The notes: generated by a model from the sequence alone, not told the origin. A stretch of 64,000 nucleotides of DNA from an uncultured Mediterraneibacter sp. (GCA_944381935.1 CALWMN010000009.1:1-64000); one strand, 5' to 3'; positions 23,054 to 32,129 are shown, counted from the stretch's first letter. Program-made: numbers and translations.

Positions 23054-24355
23054 ATGAATATGTATGACCTGATCGTAAAGAAAAAGAGGGGAGGCACCCT
23101 TGCCGCTGACGAGATCCGCTGGATGATACGGGGGTATACGGACGGGAAGATCCCGGATTACCAGATGTCTGCCATGATGATGGCGATCTGTTTTGTGGGA
23201 ATGAGTGACGAGGAGACGAAAGACCTCACCCTTGCTATGGCGAAAAGCGGGGATATGCTGGATCTGTCTGCGATCAAAGGGATCAAGGTGGATAAGCACA
23301 GCACCGGGGGCGTGGGAGATAAGACCTCTCTTGTCCTTGCCCCGCTTGTCGCGTCGCTTGGCGTACCTGTGGCAAAAATGTCCGGTCGGGGACTGGGACA
23401 CACCGGCGGTACGATCGACAAGCTGGAGAGTTTTACAGGGTTCAGGACCTCTCTTTCCACGGATGAGTTTATCCATAACGTGAATACGATCCACATTGCG
23501 GTTGCGGGTCAGACGGCAAACCTGGCTCCGGCGGACAAGAAGCTCTATGCGCTCAGAGATGTGACGGGGACGGTCGACCAGATGTCGCTGATTGCTTCCA
23601 GCATTATGAGCAAGAAGCTTGCATCGGGGGCAGACGCGATCGTCCTGGATGTCAAGACGGGCGACGGCGCTTTTATGAAAAATCTGGAGGATTCCAGGGC
23701 ACTTGCGCAGGAGATGGTCAGCATCGGCAGGCTTGCGGGAAAAGACGTCTCGGCTGTCATTTCAGATATGGATCAGCCGTTGGGATTTGCTGTAGGCAAC
23801 GCCCTCGAGGTGAAGGAGGCGATCGACACACTGCGGGGAAAGGGACCGGCGGATTTAGAAGAGCTTGCCCTTGTTCTGGGATCTTATATGGCAGTGAAGG
23901 CGGGCAGGGCATCGGATGTCAGGGAGGCAGAGGAGATGCTGAGAGAATCGCTGCTTGGCGGCATGGCTTTTGATGTGTTCTGCCGCTTTATCCGGGCGCA
24001 GGGCGGAGACCCCAAAGACGCCAGAGATCCCGACAGGCTGCCCCGGGCACGGTACCGGGAAGAGGCACTGTCGCCAAAGACAGGATATATCAGCGATATT
24101 GCCACAGAGGAGATCGGACGGATCTGCCTGCTCCTAGGGGGAGGCAGGCAGACCAAAGACAGCCGGGTCGACCTCTCGGTGGGACTTGTTCTCCGAAAGA
24201 AGAAGGGAGACTCTGTAAAAGAGGGAGAATCTCTCGCAGTCATCCACGCCGGCGACCGCGCGCTTCTTAAAGAGGCGAAACGGCGTCTGGTCCAGGCATA
24301 TTCGTTTTCCGAAGAAAAGCCGGATCCAGTTCCCCTTATCAAAGATATCATTTGA
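23054..24355 (+). CDS. pdp: Pyrimidine-nucleoside phosphorylase
   Basis: 433 residues, the standard length of class II nucleoside phosphorylases. It catalyses phosphorolysis of uridine or thymidine (and deoxyuridine) to base plus (deoxy)ribose 1-phosphate in pyrimidine salvage. The family signature is seen as KHSTGGVGDKTSLVLAPLVA near residue 80, then MSGRGLGHTGGTIDKLES and DVKTGDGAFM. GAGGTG precedes the ATG at 23054. In the group of Firmicutes enzymes the specificity is usually broad, so pdp fits better than deoA. No partner salvage gene (deoC, cdd) is adjacent. Confidence 0.92.
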   Translation: MNMYDLIVKKKRGGTLAADEIRWMIRGYTDGKIPDYQMSAMMMAICFVGMSDEETKDLTLAMAKSGDMLDLSAIKGIKVDKHSTGGVGDKTSLVLAPLVASLGVPVAKMSGRGLGHTGGTIDKLESFTGFRTSLSTDEFIHNVNTIHIAVAGQTANLAPADKKLYALRDVTGTVDQMSLIASSIMSKKLASGADAIVLDVKTGDGAFMKNLEDSRALAQEMVSIGRLAGKDVSAVISDMDQPLGFAVGNALEVKEAIDTLRGKGPADLEELALVLGSYMAVKAGRASDVREAEEMLRESLLGGMAFDVFCRFIRAQGGDPKDARDPDRLPRARYREEALSPKTGYISDIATEEIGRICLLLGGGRQTKDSRVDLSVGLVLRKKKGDSVKEGESLAVIHAGDRALLKEAKRRLVQAYSFSEEKPDPVPLIKDII

Positions 24356-24378
24356 AAAGATCATCGGACAGGAAGAAA

Positions 24379-24408
24379 GCATAGGACAGAAACTGCCGCA
24401 CATATACT
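24379..24408 (+). promoter_or_regulatory. Possible sigma-E sporulation promoter before yqfC
   Basis: GCATAGG (24379-24385) and CATATACT (24401-24408) are separated by 15 bases. They match the sigma-E consensus in most positions (-35 GHATATT, -10 CATACAHT). In Bacillus subtilis the yqfC-yqfD operon is under sigma-E. No sigma-A promoter is apparent in the 68-bp gap. Confidence 0.4.
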
Positions 24409-24423
24409 GTTTATAAAAGGCGT

Positions 24424-24726
24424 ATGTGTGGCATTTTTATGGAGAGAGAACAGATAAAAGAAAGGCTTGCATCCGCTGCAAGTATGCCAAAAGATGTGGT
24501 GCTTGGGGCTGCGGTTATCACAATACTGGGAGGAAGGGAAGTATGCATTGAGAATTACCGCGGCATTATAGAATACACGGATACTCTTGTCAGGGTACAG
24601 ACAAAAGAGGGGCAGATCCGGCTGACAGGCAGGAGGCTGCAGATCGAGTATTATACCAATGATGAGATGAAGATCACAGGAGCCATACATGATCTTGAAC
24701 TTATCAGCGGGAGGAAAGAAGATTGA
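24424..24726 (+). CDS. yqfC: Sporulation protein YqfC
   Basis: 100 residues, YabP/YqfC family. Recognisable parts are ASMPKDVVLGAAVITILGGREVCIENYRGIIEYTDTLVRV in outline and LTGRRLQIEYYTNDEMKITG. The family is confined to spore formers and acts in the mother cell. The ATG at 24424 has only AAAAGG a few bases upstream; the ATG at 24439 is an alternative. The stop overlaps the yqfD start by 4 bases. A sigma-E-like promoter lies just upstream. Confidence 0.82.
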   Translation: MCGIFMEREQIKERLASAASMPKDVVLGAAVITILGGREVCIENYRGIIEYTDTLVRVQTKEGQIRLTGRRLQIEYYTNDEMKITGAIHDLELISGRKED

Positions 24727-26012
24727 TCCGATCTATGATCCGTTATCTCAGGGGATATGTCCGCATCCGTGTGGAAGGATATTCTCCGGAGCGTTTTCTG
24801 AACCTTTGCAGCTTCCATCAGATTTTCATATGGGGACTGACTCCTGTCGGAAACGCATACGAGATGTACATGACCCTTTCGGGATTCCGTCAGATAAAGC
24901 CCTATGCCAGAAAGACACATACGAAAGTGCTCATATTACAGAAGACCGGCCTGCCATTTTTCCTGAGACGGTACCGGAAGAGGAAGCTTTTGTTCACCGG
25001 GGTTTTTCTGTGCATCGTGCTCCTTAAAGTATACTCCATGTTCATATGGGACGTTCACTTTGAAGGAAACGAAAAATGGACGGATGAGACTCTGATCGAA
25101 TTTCTCGCCTCAAAGAATGTGTCGCCGTTTATGTTGAAAAGCAGGGTGGACTGTCCTCAGATCGTAAAGGATATCAGGGAAGAATACCAGGATATTGTCT
25201 GGGTGTCCGCATCTGTCGATGGAAGCCGGCTTAAGATCCAGGTCAAGGAAAACGAGGATACTTTTTGGGAAGAGGGGGATCCTGCAAAAGACGCTGAGGG
25301 ATCGGAAGAGGCGCCGGTATCAGAGGAAGCGCACCCTACGGACCTTGTCGCCACGGAGGACGGAGTCATAACCGATATCATCACCAGATCCGGGGTTCCC
25401 CAGGTCCATGCCGGCGATACGGTGAAGGCGGGGGACATCCTGGTCCTCGGGAGGATAGATGTGACGGACGACAGCGGAGAGGTGATCGGATACCAGTATG
25501 AGCAGTCTGATGCGGATGTCTTTGCCGACACCCAGATTGAATATTCGGACAGTATGCCCCTTACGTACGAGGATAAGATCTATGACGGCAGGGAGCGCGC
25601 CCAGGTATACCTCCGCCTGTCTGACTGGAACCTCATGGCAGGTACGATAAAAAATTCCTATGACCACAGCGAGGTTTATACTTATGAAAGGCAGATCAAG
25701 CTGGGGGAGAATTTTTACCTTCCGGTCCATTATGGATACAGGAAGGCAAAATCATATTCATTTGAGACAAAAAGATACACAAAAGAGGAGCTGCGCCAGC
25801 AATTGAGCCGGAATTTCAACCGGTTTTGCGAGGAATTGGTTGAAAAAGGTGTTCAAATCAAGGAGAATAGTGTTAAAATACTCATAGACGAAAATTCTGC
25901 TGCCGCCTCGGGAATGATATATGTAAATAAAAGGATCACGCAGGAGGCTGACACGGAAATTTTAACGATTGAAAGGAAAGAACAGGATGAGTCTATCGGA
26001 ACTGATGATTGA
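24723..26012 (+). CDS. yqfD: Sporulation protein YqfD (stage IV)
   Basis: 429 residues. The N-terminal cytoplasmic part is FLNLCSFHQIFIWGL; a membrane helix lies near residues 85-108 (LFTGVFLCIVLLKVYSMFIW). The rest is probably intermembrane: an N-terminal FtsQ-like piece (WDVHFEGNEKWTDETLIEFL) and a long domain with GVITDIITRSGVPQVHAGDTVKAGDILV, reminiscent of a lipoyl/HlyD-like fold. Deletion in B. subtilis blocks at stage IV. An acidic, low-conservation loop (about residues 180-210) is seen. It follows yqfC directly and its 3' end overlaps the start of phoH by 26 bases. Confidence 0.87.
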   Translation: MIRSMIRYLRGYVRIRVEGYSPERFLNLCSFHQIFIWGLTPVGNAYEMYMTLSGFRQIKPYARKTHTKVLILQKTGLPFFLRRYRKRKLLFTGVFLCIVLLKVYSMFIWDVHFEGNEKWTDETLIEFLASKNVSPFMLKSRVDCPQIVKDIREEYQDIVWVSASVDGSRLKIQVKENEDTFWEEGDPAKDAEGSEEAPVSEEAHPTDLVATEDGVITDIITRSGVPQVHAGDTVKAGDILVLGRIDVTDDSGEVIGYQYEQSDADVFADTQIEYSDSMPLTYEDKIYDGRERAQVYLRLSDWNLMAGTIKNSYDHSEVYTYERQIKLGENFYLPVHYGYRKAKSYSFETKRYTKEELRQQLSRNFNRFCEELVEKGVQIKENSVKILIDENSAAASGMIYVNKRITQEADTEILTIERKEQDESIGTDD

Positions 26013-26976
26013 TATTCCCGCTGACCACGAAGCAAATGTGTTCGGTCAGTTTGACGCATATGTAAAAAAAATAGAGAGGACGTTCCACGTAACATTGATT
26101 GCAAGGGACGGGAAATTGAAGATCGTGGGGGAAGCTTCCTCTGCGGAGAAAGCGTACAGAGTGCTCACGCAGCTTTTGGAGCTCTCGAAACGGGGGAATA
26201 CCATTACAGAGCAAAATGTAGATTATGCGATCTCCCTTGTGTTTGAGGACCAGGAGGAGGGGCTTGTGGCAATCGATAAAGACCTGATCTGTTACACGCT
26301 GCAGGGCAGGCCGATCAAGCCAAAGACACTGGGACAGAAGCGGTATGTGGATGCGATCCGTGAGGGGATGATCACATTCGGGCTCGGTCCTGCGGGCACC
26401 GGAAAGACATATCTTGCTATGGCAATGGCGATCACGGCATTTAAGAGGAACGAAGTCGGCAGGATCATACTGACCCGCCCCGCAATTGAGGCGGGAGAGA
26501 AGCTGGGATTTCTCCCAGGAGACTTACAGAGCAAGATCGACCCTTATTTAAGGCCTCTGTATGACGCCCTGTACCAGATTATGGGTGCGGAGGCGTTCGT
26601 GAAAAATTCTGAGAAAGGGCTTATCGAGGTCGCCCCACTGGCGTATATGAGAGGACGCACGCTTGACAATGCCTTTATTATCCTTGATGAGGCGCAGAAT
26701 ACGACGCCCGCACAGATGAAGATGTTTCTTACCAGGATCGGATTTGGATCTAAAGTTGTTATCACAGGTGATTCGACACAGAAGGACCTGCCGGCCGGGG
26801 CAGTCTCAGGGTTGGACGTGGCAGTAAAGGTTGTCAGAAACCTGGAGGATATTACGATCTGTAACCTGACAAGCAAGGATGTCGTGCGGCATCCGCTCGT
26901 CCAAAGGATCGTCAATGCCTATGAGGAATACGAGAAAAAGACTGCAAAATCCAAGACCAGGAGGAGAAAAGCATGA
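25987..26976 (+). CDS. phoH: PhoH family ATPase
   Basis: 329 residues. An N-terminal KH-like region (about 1-110) is followed by the PhoH ATPase: Walker A GPAGTGKT, then LTRPAIEAGEKLGFLPGDLQ and Walker B IILDEAQN, with ITGDSTQKDLP. It is an RNA-associated ATPase tied by gene neighbourhood to ybeY and rRNA processing. GAAAGG and ACAGG upstream support the ATG at 25987; it lies inside the yqfD gene. Its stop overlaps the ybeY ATG, so the two are coupled as in most Firmicutes. Confidence 0.93.
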   Translation: MSLSELMIDIPADHEANVFGQFDAYVKKIERTFHVTLIARDGKLKIVGEASSAEKAYRVLTQLLELSKRGNTITEQNVDYAISLVFEDQEEGLVAIDKDLICYTLQGRPIKPKTLGQKRYVDAIREGMITFGLGPAGTGKTYLAMAMAITAFKRNEVGRIILTRPAIEAGEKLGFLPGDLQSKIDPYLRPLYDALYQIMGAEAFVKNSEKGLIEVAPLAYMRGRTLDNAFIILDEAQNTTPAQMKMFLTRIGFGSKVVITGDSTQKDLPAGAVSGLDVAVKVVRNLEDITICNLTSKDVVRHPLVQRIVNAYEEYEKKTAKSKTRRRKA

Positions 26977-27470
26977 CCCTGTTCATTGAGGAGGAGGGAG
27001 AGAAAAAGCTTCCTTTTGATGTGAAGGAAACGGCGCGGCTTGTCGTCTCAGCTTCGCTGGAGTATATCGGATGCCCGTATGAAGCTGAGATTGACCTGCT
27101 TCTTACGGATGATGAAGAAATCCATAAGATGAACCTGGAGCACCGGGGGATCGACCGGGCGACGGACGTCCTCTCGTTTCCAATGCTTGAGTTTGATGCT
27201 CCGGGTGATTTTTCTGTTTTCGACGAAGATTCTGATGATGTTTTTGACCCGGATTCCGGGGAACTTCTGCTTGGGGATATTGTGATCTCAAAGGACAAAG
27301 TGCTGCATCAGGCTGAACAGTACGGACATTCGCCGCGCCGCGAGTATGCGTTTCTTATTGCACACAGTATGCTGCATCTGTTCGGCTTCGACCATATGGG
27401 AGAAGAGGAGAGGCCTGTGATGGAGCAGAAGCAGCGGGACATTATGAACATGGTTCAGATTCCGCGCTGA
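26973..27470 (+). CDS. ybeY: Endoribonuclease YbeY (16S rRNA maturation)
   Basis: 165 residues. The zinc-binding signature H-x3-H-x5-H is seen in AHSMLHLFGFDH near the C-terminus, and HRGIDRATDVLSFPM is the conserved middle. YbeY takes part in 16S rRNA 3' processing and ribosome quality control. An acidic insertion (FDEDSDDVFDPDSG, about 85-98) makes it slightly longer than average. The overlap with phoH suggests joint translation. The usual followers dgkA, cdd and era are absent; a spoVB-like gene comes next. Confidence 0.93.
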   Translation: MTLFIEEEGEKKLPFDVKETARLVVSASLEYIGCPYEAEIDLLLTDDEEIHKMNLEHRGIDRATDVLSFPMLEFDAPGDFSVFDEDSDDVFDPDSGELLLGDIVISKDKVLHQAEQYGHSPRREYAFLIAHSMLHLFGFDHMGEEERPVMEQKQRDIMNMVQIPR

Positions 27471-27500
27471 TACAGTAAGGGAAGACACAAGGAGGAGACA

Positions 27501-29174
27501 ATGCCTGAAACACCTGTGAACAATAAAAAACGAACGAAAAAAGACGATTATCTTGTCCAGGGTGCAATCCTTGCGGCAGCTTCAGTCCTGACGAAGATTA
27601 TAGGCGTGATATACCGGATTCCGCTGACCAATATCCTGGGGGATGAGGGCAATGGGTTCTACGGCTATGCATATCAGGTTTACGCAATCGCGCTGATGCT
27701 TTCCTCTTTCAGTCTTCCCACGGCAGTATCGAAACTGGTTTCTGCCAGGCTGGCAGTCCGCCAGAGAAGGAATGCTTTCAGGGTGTTCCTCTGTTCCCTC
27801 GTATTTGCAGTATGTGTCGGGTTGATTATTTCCCTGGCAATCTTTTTCGGGGCAGGCGCCATTTCAACATATGCCATGCGGTCCCCGCTCAGCGTTTATG
27901 CCTTAAGAGTCCTGGCACCCGGACTGCTCATTGTGGCAGTCATGGCAGTTATACGGGGATACTTTCAGGGGATGGGAACCATGATCCCAACTGCTATTTC
28001 CCAGATCCTGGAGCAGATCATAAATGCGGTTGTCAGTATCGTGGGGGCAAGCATTCTGATCGGGGTCGGCACCCGGGCAGGGGAAAGCGCCGGGCAGGAG
28101 CTTCTTGGTCCGGCATACGGCGCGGCAGGGAGCACGCTTGGCACCGTGATGGGGGCGCTTGCCGGTCTTCTCTTTCTTCTCTTTGCGCTCTGGCTGTACA
28201 AGGGCGTCATACGGAGGCAGTTAAGAAAGGACCGGTCCAGACATGAGGAGGGCTATCCGACGATTCTGAAGGCACTGGTTTTCACGGCTGTCCCCGTTAT
28301 ATTCAGCACGGCTGTCTATAACATCAACCAGATCGTAGATCTGACGATTTTCAACCATATCATGGGATCCCAGGGATATGTGGAGCAGGAATATATGGCT
28401 CTGCAGGGGATTTACACCGGGAAATATGATACTCTGATCAATGTCCCGATGGCCATTGCAAACGCGCTGGGAGCGTCTGTTGTCCCCAGCCTTACCGCTG
28501 TCGTGGCAAACGGGACGAGGAGGCAGGTGCATGCAAAGATCAATCAGACACTGCGCCTGACAATGGTGATTGCCATTCCAAGCTGCGTGGGATATTTTAC
28601 CCTGGCGTCCCCGGTGATGGTGCTGCTCTATAATGACTCCAGCGCTACGCCTGCCAATCTGCTTATGATGGGTTCCATTGTTGTGGTGCTGTATGGGATG
28701 TCGTCGGTGTCCAACTCCATCCTACATGGTCTTAACAGGATGGCAAGCCCGGCAAAAAATGCAGCGATATCACTTGCTGTCCATCTGGTTGCCTTCTGCA
28801 TTATGATGGCCGTATTCAGGATGAATGTGTATGCGCTAGTCGGAGGAAACATTGTATTTTCACTTTGCATGTGTATCCTCAACCAGATCAAGATCAGGAA
28901 GGTCAGCGGATATCGGATCGACCTGATCCGCACCTTTGTCAAGCCGTTTATCGCGTCGGCTGTGATGGGTGTCGTTACATATGCTGTTCATCTTGTGCTG
29001 GATCTGGCAATCGGAGGAAGGTACATTCCGACGGTTCTGTCTATCCTGGCAGCAGTCATCATCTACGTTGTCGCTGTACTGAAGATCGGAACACTCTCTG
29101 AAAACGATATCAAAGACCTTCCGATGGGTGTAAGGCTTTTAAGATACTGCAGGAAATTCCATCTGCTTGCGTAG
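27501..29174 (+). CDS. spoVB: SpoVB-like polysaccharide/lipid flippase (MOP superfamily)
   Basis: 557 residues with about 14 predicted membrane helices of the MurJ/Wzx-type fold. The N-terminus has QGAILAAASVLTKIIGVIYRIPL, the typical amphipathic-to-membrane opening, and NILGDEGNGFYGYAYQVYAIAL. The family includes SpoVB (spore cortex precursor export) and YtgP (wall lipid II). The choice between these roles is not resolved by eye. AAGGAGG precedes the ATG. It lies within a stretch of sporulation genes (yqfC/D upstream, BofC-like downstream), which favours a spore role. Confidence 0.85.
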   Translation: MPETPVNNKKRTKKDDYLVQGAILAAASVLTKIIGVIYRIPLTNILGDEGNGFYGYAYQVYAIALMLSSFSLPTAVSKLVSARLAVRQRRNAFRVFLCSLVFAVCVGLIISLAIFFGAGAISTYAMRSPLSVYALRVLAPGLLIVAVMAVIRGYFQGMGTMIPTAISQILEQIINAVVSIVGASILIGVGTRAGESAGQELLGPAYGAAGSTLGTVMGALAGLLFLLFALWLYKGVIRRQLRKDRSRHEEGYPTILKALVFTAVPVIFSTAVYNINQIVDLTIFNHIMGSQGYVEQEYMALQGIYTGKYDTLINVPMAIANALGASVVPSLTAVVANGTRRQVHAKINQTLRLTMVIAIPSCVGYFTLASPVMVLLYNDSSATPANLLMMGSIVVVLYGMSSVSNSILHGLNRMASPAKNAAISLAVHLVAFCIMMAVFRMNVYALVGGNIVFSLCMCILNQIKIRKVSGYRIDLIRTFVKPFIASAVMGVVTYAVHLVLDLAIGGRYIPTVLSILAAVIIYVVAVLKIGTLSENDIKDLPMGVRLLRYCRKFHLLA

Positions 29175-29238
29175 AGGGGTGCAAACTGAATAAAACATGA
29201 AAAAAAGCCAATACTGTATAAAAAAGGAGTGAGTCTGT

Positions 29239-29601
29239 ATGAAGACAAAATACATTGTTGGCTTTTTTCTTGTAATCTTATTTGCAGCTGTCCTTCTCAC
29301 AGCAGGGTATCAGTTGAGCTACCGGCATGTTATGGACAGGCAGGCGGCAAAAGCGGAGGAAGAAGCACCCATGACGGAAAGCATTTCGGCCAAGGGAGAA
29401 GCAGTCAGTGATGAAGGGTACTATCTGATGGAGCTGCAGGGGTTTGTCGTGGTATACCTTGACGATAAGGCAACGATATATGAATTTACCGAGATTCCGC
29501 TGACGGATCTCCCGGAAGAACTTCAGCAGGAGGTGGCTGCCGGCAAATATATGGAATCGGAGGAAGAATTGTATGCTTTTCTTGAAAATTATTCAAGCTG
29601 A
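29239..29601 (+). CDS. Small BofC-like exported or membrane-anchored protein
   Basis: 120 residues. An uncleaved signal anchor or signal peptide covers residues 5-25 (TKYIVGFFLVILFAAVLLTAG). The outside part ends EGYYLMELQGFVVVYLDDKATIYEFTEI and then LTDLPEELQQEVAAG, with LYAFLENYSS at the end. This order resembles the C-terminal domain of BofC, the forespore protein that restrains SpoIVB, but the N-terminal BofC domain is missing. AAAGGAG precedes the ATG. Context among sporulation genes fits. A plain uncharacterised lipoprotein-like protein is the alternative. Confidence 0.5.
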   Translation: MKTKYIVGFFLVILFAAVLLTAGYQLSYRHVMDRQAAKAEEEAPMTESISAKGEAVSDEGYYLMELQGFVVVYLDDKATIYEFTEIPLTDLPEELQQEVAAGKYMESEEELYAFLENYSS

Positions 29602-29610
29602 GTGTATAAT
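29582..29610 (+). promoter_or_regulatory. Promoter of the DUF896-cyclo-ligase-DUF4250-miaB operon
   Basis: TTGAAA (29582-29587), exactly 17-nt spacer, TATAAT (29605-29610). The -35 box lies inside the end of the preceding gene. It is a strong sigma-A promoter for the genes from 29682 onwards. Confidence 0.8.
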
Positions 29611-29681
29611 ACAATCCGATAAAAAGGAAACCGCCTCGCTGACATACGGGCTGCAGCGGCGCCGGGTTGAAAGGAAGCACT

Positions 29682-29903
29682 ATGGAACAGCAGAAGATAA
29701 ACCGCATTAATGAACTGTACCGGAAGTCGAAAGCGGAGGGACTGACACCGGAAGAGCAGAAGGAGCAGAAACTTTTGCGCCAGGAGTATCTGGCACTTGT
29801 CAGGAGCAATCTCCGCTCCCAGCTTAACAACATTGATATTGAAGAACAGGACGGAACGGTTGTGAACCTTGGTGAAAAATACGGGAACAAGAGAGAAAAT
29901 TAG
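29682..29903 (+). CDS. DUF896 protein (YnzC-like)
   Basis: 73 residues. EQQKINRINELYRKSKAEGLTPEEQ, QKLLRQEYLALVRSNLRSQL and NIDIEEQDGT are the features of DUF896, a short two-helix hairpin protein found in Firmicutes (YnzC of B. subtilis). Its function is unknown; in B. subtilis the gene is SOS-linked, but here no LexA box is recognised. GAAAGGAAG supports the ATG at 29682 rather than the upstream codon at 29667. Its 3' end overlaps the cyclo-ligase gene by 32 bases. Confidence 0.88.
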   Translation: MEQQKINRINELYRKSKAEGLTPEEQKEQKLLRQEYLALVRSNLRSQLNNIDIEEQDGTVVNLGEKYGNKREN

Positions 29904-30444
29904 GAAAGAGCTGATGAAAAAGAGAGCCGGACTCCCTTTGGAGGAGAGAAACATGGCGAGCGCAGCGATTGCCCGGCACCTTTTTTCTTTTCCCCCTTAT
30001 GAGAAGGCCTGTGAGATTTACTGTTATGTATCTGTCAGGCATGAGGTGGAAACCTCCTGCATTATACGGGAATCCCTGCGCGCCGGGAAAAGGGTGGCAG
30101 TGCCAAAGGTGCTGGGAAAGCGGAACATGGAGTTCTACTTCATAGATCGGGCGGAGGAACTGCTGCCGGGAGGATGGGGGATACCGGAGCCGGAAGGGCG
30201 CGGGGAACGTCTTGCCCTGCCCGGAAAAGATGCGCTTTTCATTGTCCCGGGGGTTGCATTTGACCGGACAGGTACGCGGCTGGGGTACGGTGGAGGTTTC
30301 TATGATGCATATCTTTCGCGGTATCCGCACTGCCAAACAGCAGCGCTGGCGTTTGAGGTGCAGCTTACTGAGCGGATACCTGCTGCGTGCTACGACGTGC
30401 GCATCAGCACGATTATCACAGAGAAGGGGATAGTAACATGTTGA
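29872..30444 (+). CDS. 5-formyltetrahydrofolate cyclo-ligase
   Basis: 190 residues. The enzyme converts 5-formyl-THF to 5,10-methenyl-THF with ATP. The family elements are TREKIRKELMKKRAGL near the N-terminus (basic ATP-binding part), the substrate loop with VAFDRTGTRLGYGGGFYD, and ARHLFSFPPYEKACEIYCYVSV. Start: GTG 29872 is preferred because the N-terminal basic helix is conserved in the family. The ATG at 29914 has a better-spaced AGGAAAG but would remove that helix. The gene overlaps DUF896. Confidence 0.85.
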   Translation: MKNTGTREKIRKELMKKRAGLPLEERNMASAAIARHLFSFPPYEKACEIYCYVSVRHEVETSCIIRESLRAGKRVAVPKVLGKRNMEFYFIDRAEELLPGGWGIPEPEGRGERLALPGKDALFIVPGVAFDRTGTRLGYGGGFYDAYLSRYPHCQTAALAFEVQLTERIPAACYDVRISTIITEKGIVTC

Positions 30445-30620
30445 CAGGATTACCATCGGATCCGGTGATCCTCTTAAGCGTCGTGAACACAAAGCTGAGG
30501 GACTTTTATGCGTCCCTGGACATGATGTGCGAGGATATGGAGATTGAAAAAAAGGATCTGGTCCAAAAGCTAAGAGCCATTGACTATGAGTATGACGCAA
30601 AGAGGAACCAGTTTGTCTGA
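30438..30620 (+). CDS. DUF4250 protein
   Basis: 60 residues: LPSDPVILLSVVNTKLRDFY, CEDMEIEKKDLVQKL and YEYDAKRNQFV match the small DUF4250 family, known mostly from Clostridia and Bacteroidia and without function. AAGGGGAT before the ATG at 30438 sets the start, which overlaps the cyclo-ligase stop by 7 bases. Translationally coupled to it. Confidence 0.83.
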   Translation: MLTGLPSDPVILLSVVNTKLRDFYASLDMMCEDMEIEKKDLVQKLRAIDYEYDAKRNQFV

Positions 30621-30668
30621 CTGCCAGGACAGGCAGAGAATACATAGAAATGCAGGTATAAAATAAAA

Positions 30669-32129
30669 ATGGAAATGAAGGATAGTTTAAAATATATTTC
30701 TGACGCGAACAGACCGGAAGAGGAAGTTCCGACAGAAGAACCACAGAGGCAGTATTATTTTATCGGGCGGGCCAGGAGGCATCTGGAGGAAATGTCAAAA
30801 AAAGCCGGACGTCCACTGACATTTTGCGTCACGACCTTCGGCTGTCAGATGAATGCCAGGGATTCCGAGAAGCTCGTGGGGATTCTGGAACAGGTAGGAT
30901 ATGTGGAAGAATCCGAGGAAGAGAAGGCTGATTTCGTGATCTACAATACGTGTACGGTCAGGGAAAATGCAAACCAGCGCGTATATGGAAGGCTTGGACA
31001 GCTTGGGAGGGCGAAGAAAAAGAATCCCTATATGATGATCGGACTGTGCGGCTGCATGATGCAGGAGCCGCATGTAGTGGAAAAATTAAAGAAAAGTTAC
31101 CGGTTTGTGGACCTGATCTTCGGGACCCATAATATTTACAAGTTTGCCGAGCTTTTGTGCACCCGAATGGAGTCAGAGCGCACCGTCATAGACATCTGGA
31201 AGGACACCGACAAGATCGTGGAGGATCTTCCCGTGGAGCGGAAGTACCCTTTCAAATCCGGCGTGAATATTATGTTCGGCTGCAACAATTTCTGCAGCTA
31301 CTGTATCGTGCCCTATGTGAGGGGCCGTGAGAGAAGCCGGGATCCCAAAGCGGTCATTCGTGAGATTGAACGGCTTGTATCCGACGGAGTCGTGGAGGTG
31401 ATGCTCCTGGGGCAGAATGTCAATTCCTACGGAAAGAACCTGGAAGAACCGATGACATTTGCCAGGCTCCTTAAGGAGGTGGAGCAGGTGGAGGGCCTTA
31501 AGCGTATCCGGTTCATGACTTCCCATCCCAAGGACCTTTCCGACGAGCTGATTGAAGTCATGGGACATTCCGAAAAAATATGCCGTCACCTGCATCTCCC
31601 GATACAGTCGGGAAGTACACGCATCCTGCGTAAAATGAACCGTCAGTACACAAAAGAGCATTATCTTGAGCTTGTCGAAAAGATCCGGGAAGCGGTTCCG
31701 GGCATATCGCTTACAACGGACATTATCGTGGGATTTCCGGGAGAGACGGAGGAAGATTTCCAGGAGACGCTGGACGTGGTGAGAAAAGTACGCTATGACA
31801 GTGCTTTCACATTTCTCTATTCAAAGAGAAGCGGTACGCCTGCCGCTGTGATGGAGGATCAGGTGCCGGAAGACGCGGCAAAAGACAGGTTTGGCCGTCT
31901 GTTAGATGAGGTGCAGAAAATCTCGGCAGAGGCTTGTGCCGTACATAAGGGAAGCGTACAGGAAGTCCTTGTGGAGTGCCGGAACGAGCATGATGCCTCG
32001 CTGATGACGGGACGCTTAAGCAATAATCTCCTGGTGCATTTCCCCGGAGATATGTCGCTGACCGGCAGGCTGGTCCGGGTCAGGCTTGATGAGTGTAAAG
32101 GTTTTTACTACATTGGCAGCCAGGTATAG
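30669..32129 (+). CDS. miaB: tRNA-2-methylthio-N6-dimethylallyladenosine synthase MiaB
   Basis: 486 residues, radical SAM enzyme that adds a methylthio group to i6A37 of tRNAs. The N-terminal UPF0004 domain contains FGCQMNARDSEKL, NTCTVRENA and LCGCMMQ (three Cys for the auxiliary cluster). The radical SAM motif is FCSYCIVP within GCNNFCSYCIVPYVRGRERSR in outline (C-x3-C-x2-C). A TRAM domain ends the protein (VLVECRNEHD ... LVRVRLDECKGFYYIG). Its i6A substrate is made by MiaA, encoded about 5 kb downstream. The first 40 residues are a variable extension; a second ATG at 30675 is possible. Confidence 0.94.
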   Translation: MEMKDSLKYISDANRPEEEVPTEEPQRQYYFIGRARRHLEEMSKKAGRPLTFCVTTFGCQMNARDSEKLVGILEQVGYVEESEEEKADFVIYNTCTVRENANQRVYGRLGQLGRAKKKNPYMMIGLCGCMMQEPHVVEKLKKSYRFVDLIFGTHNIYKFAELLCTRMESERTVIDIWKDTDKIVEDLPVERKYPFKSGVNIMFGCNNFCSYCIVPYVRGRERSRDPKAVIREIERLVSDGVVEVMLLGQNVNSYGKNLEEPMTFARLLKEVEQVEGLKRIRFMTSHPKDLSDELIEVMGHSEKICRHLHLPIQSGSTRILRKMNRQYTKEHYLELVEKIREAVPGISLTTDIIVGFPGETEEDFQETLDVVRKVRYDSAFTFLYSKRSGTPAAVMEDQVPEDAAKDRFGRLLDEVQKISAEACAVHKGSVQEVLVECRNEHDASLMTGRLSNNLLVHFPGDMSLTGRLVRVRLDECKGFYYIGSQV

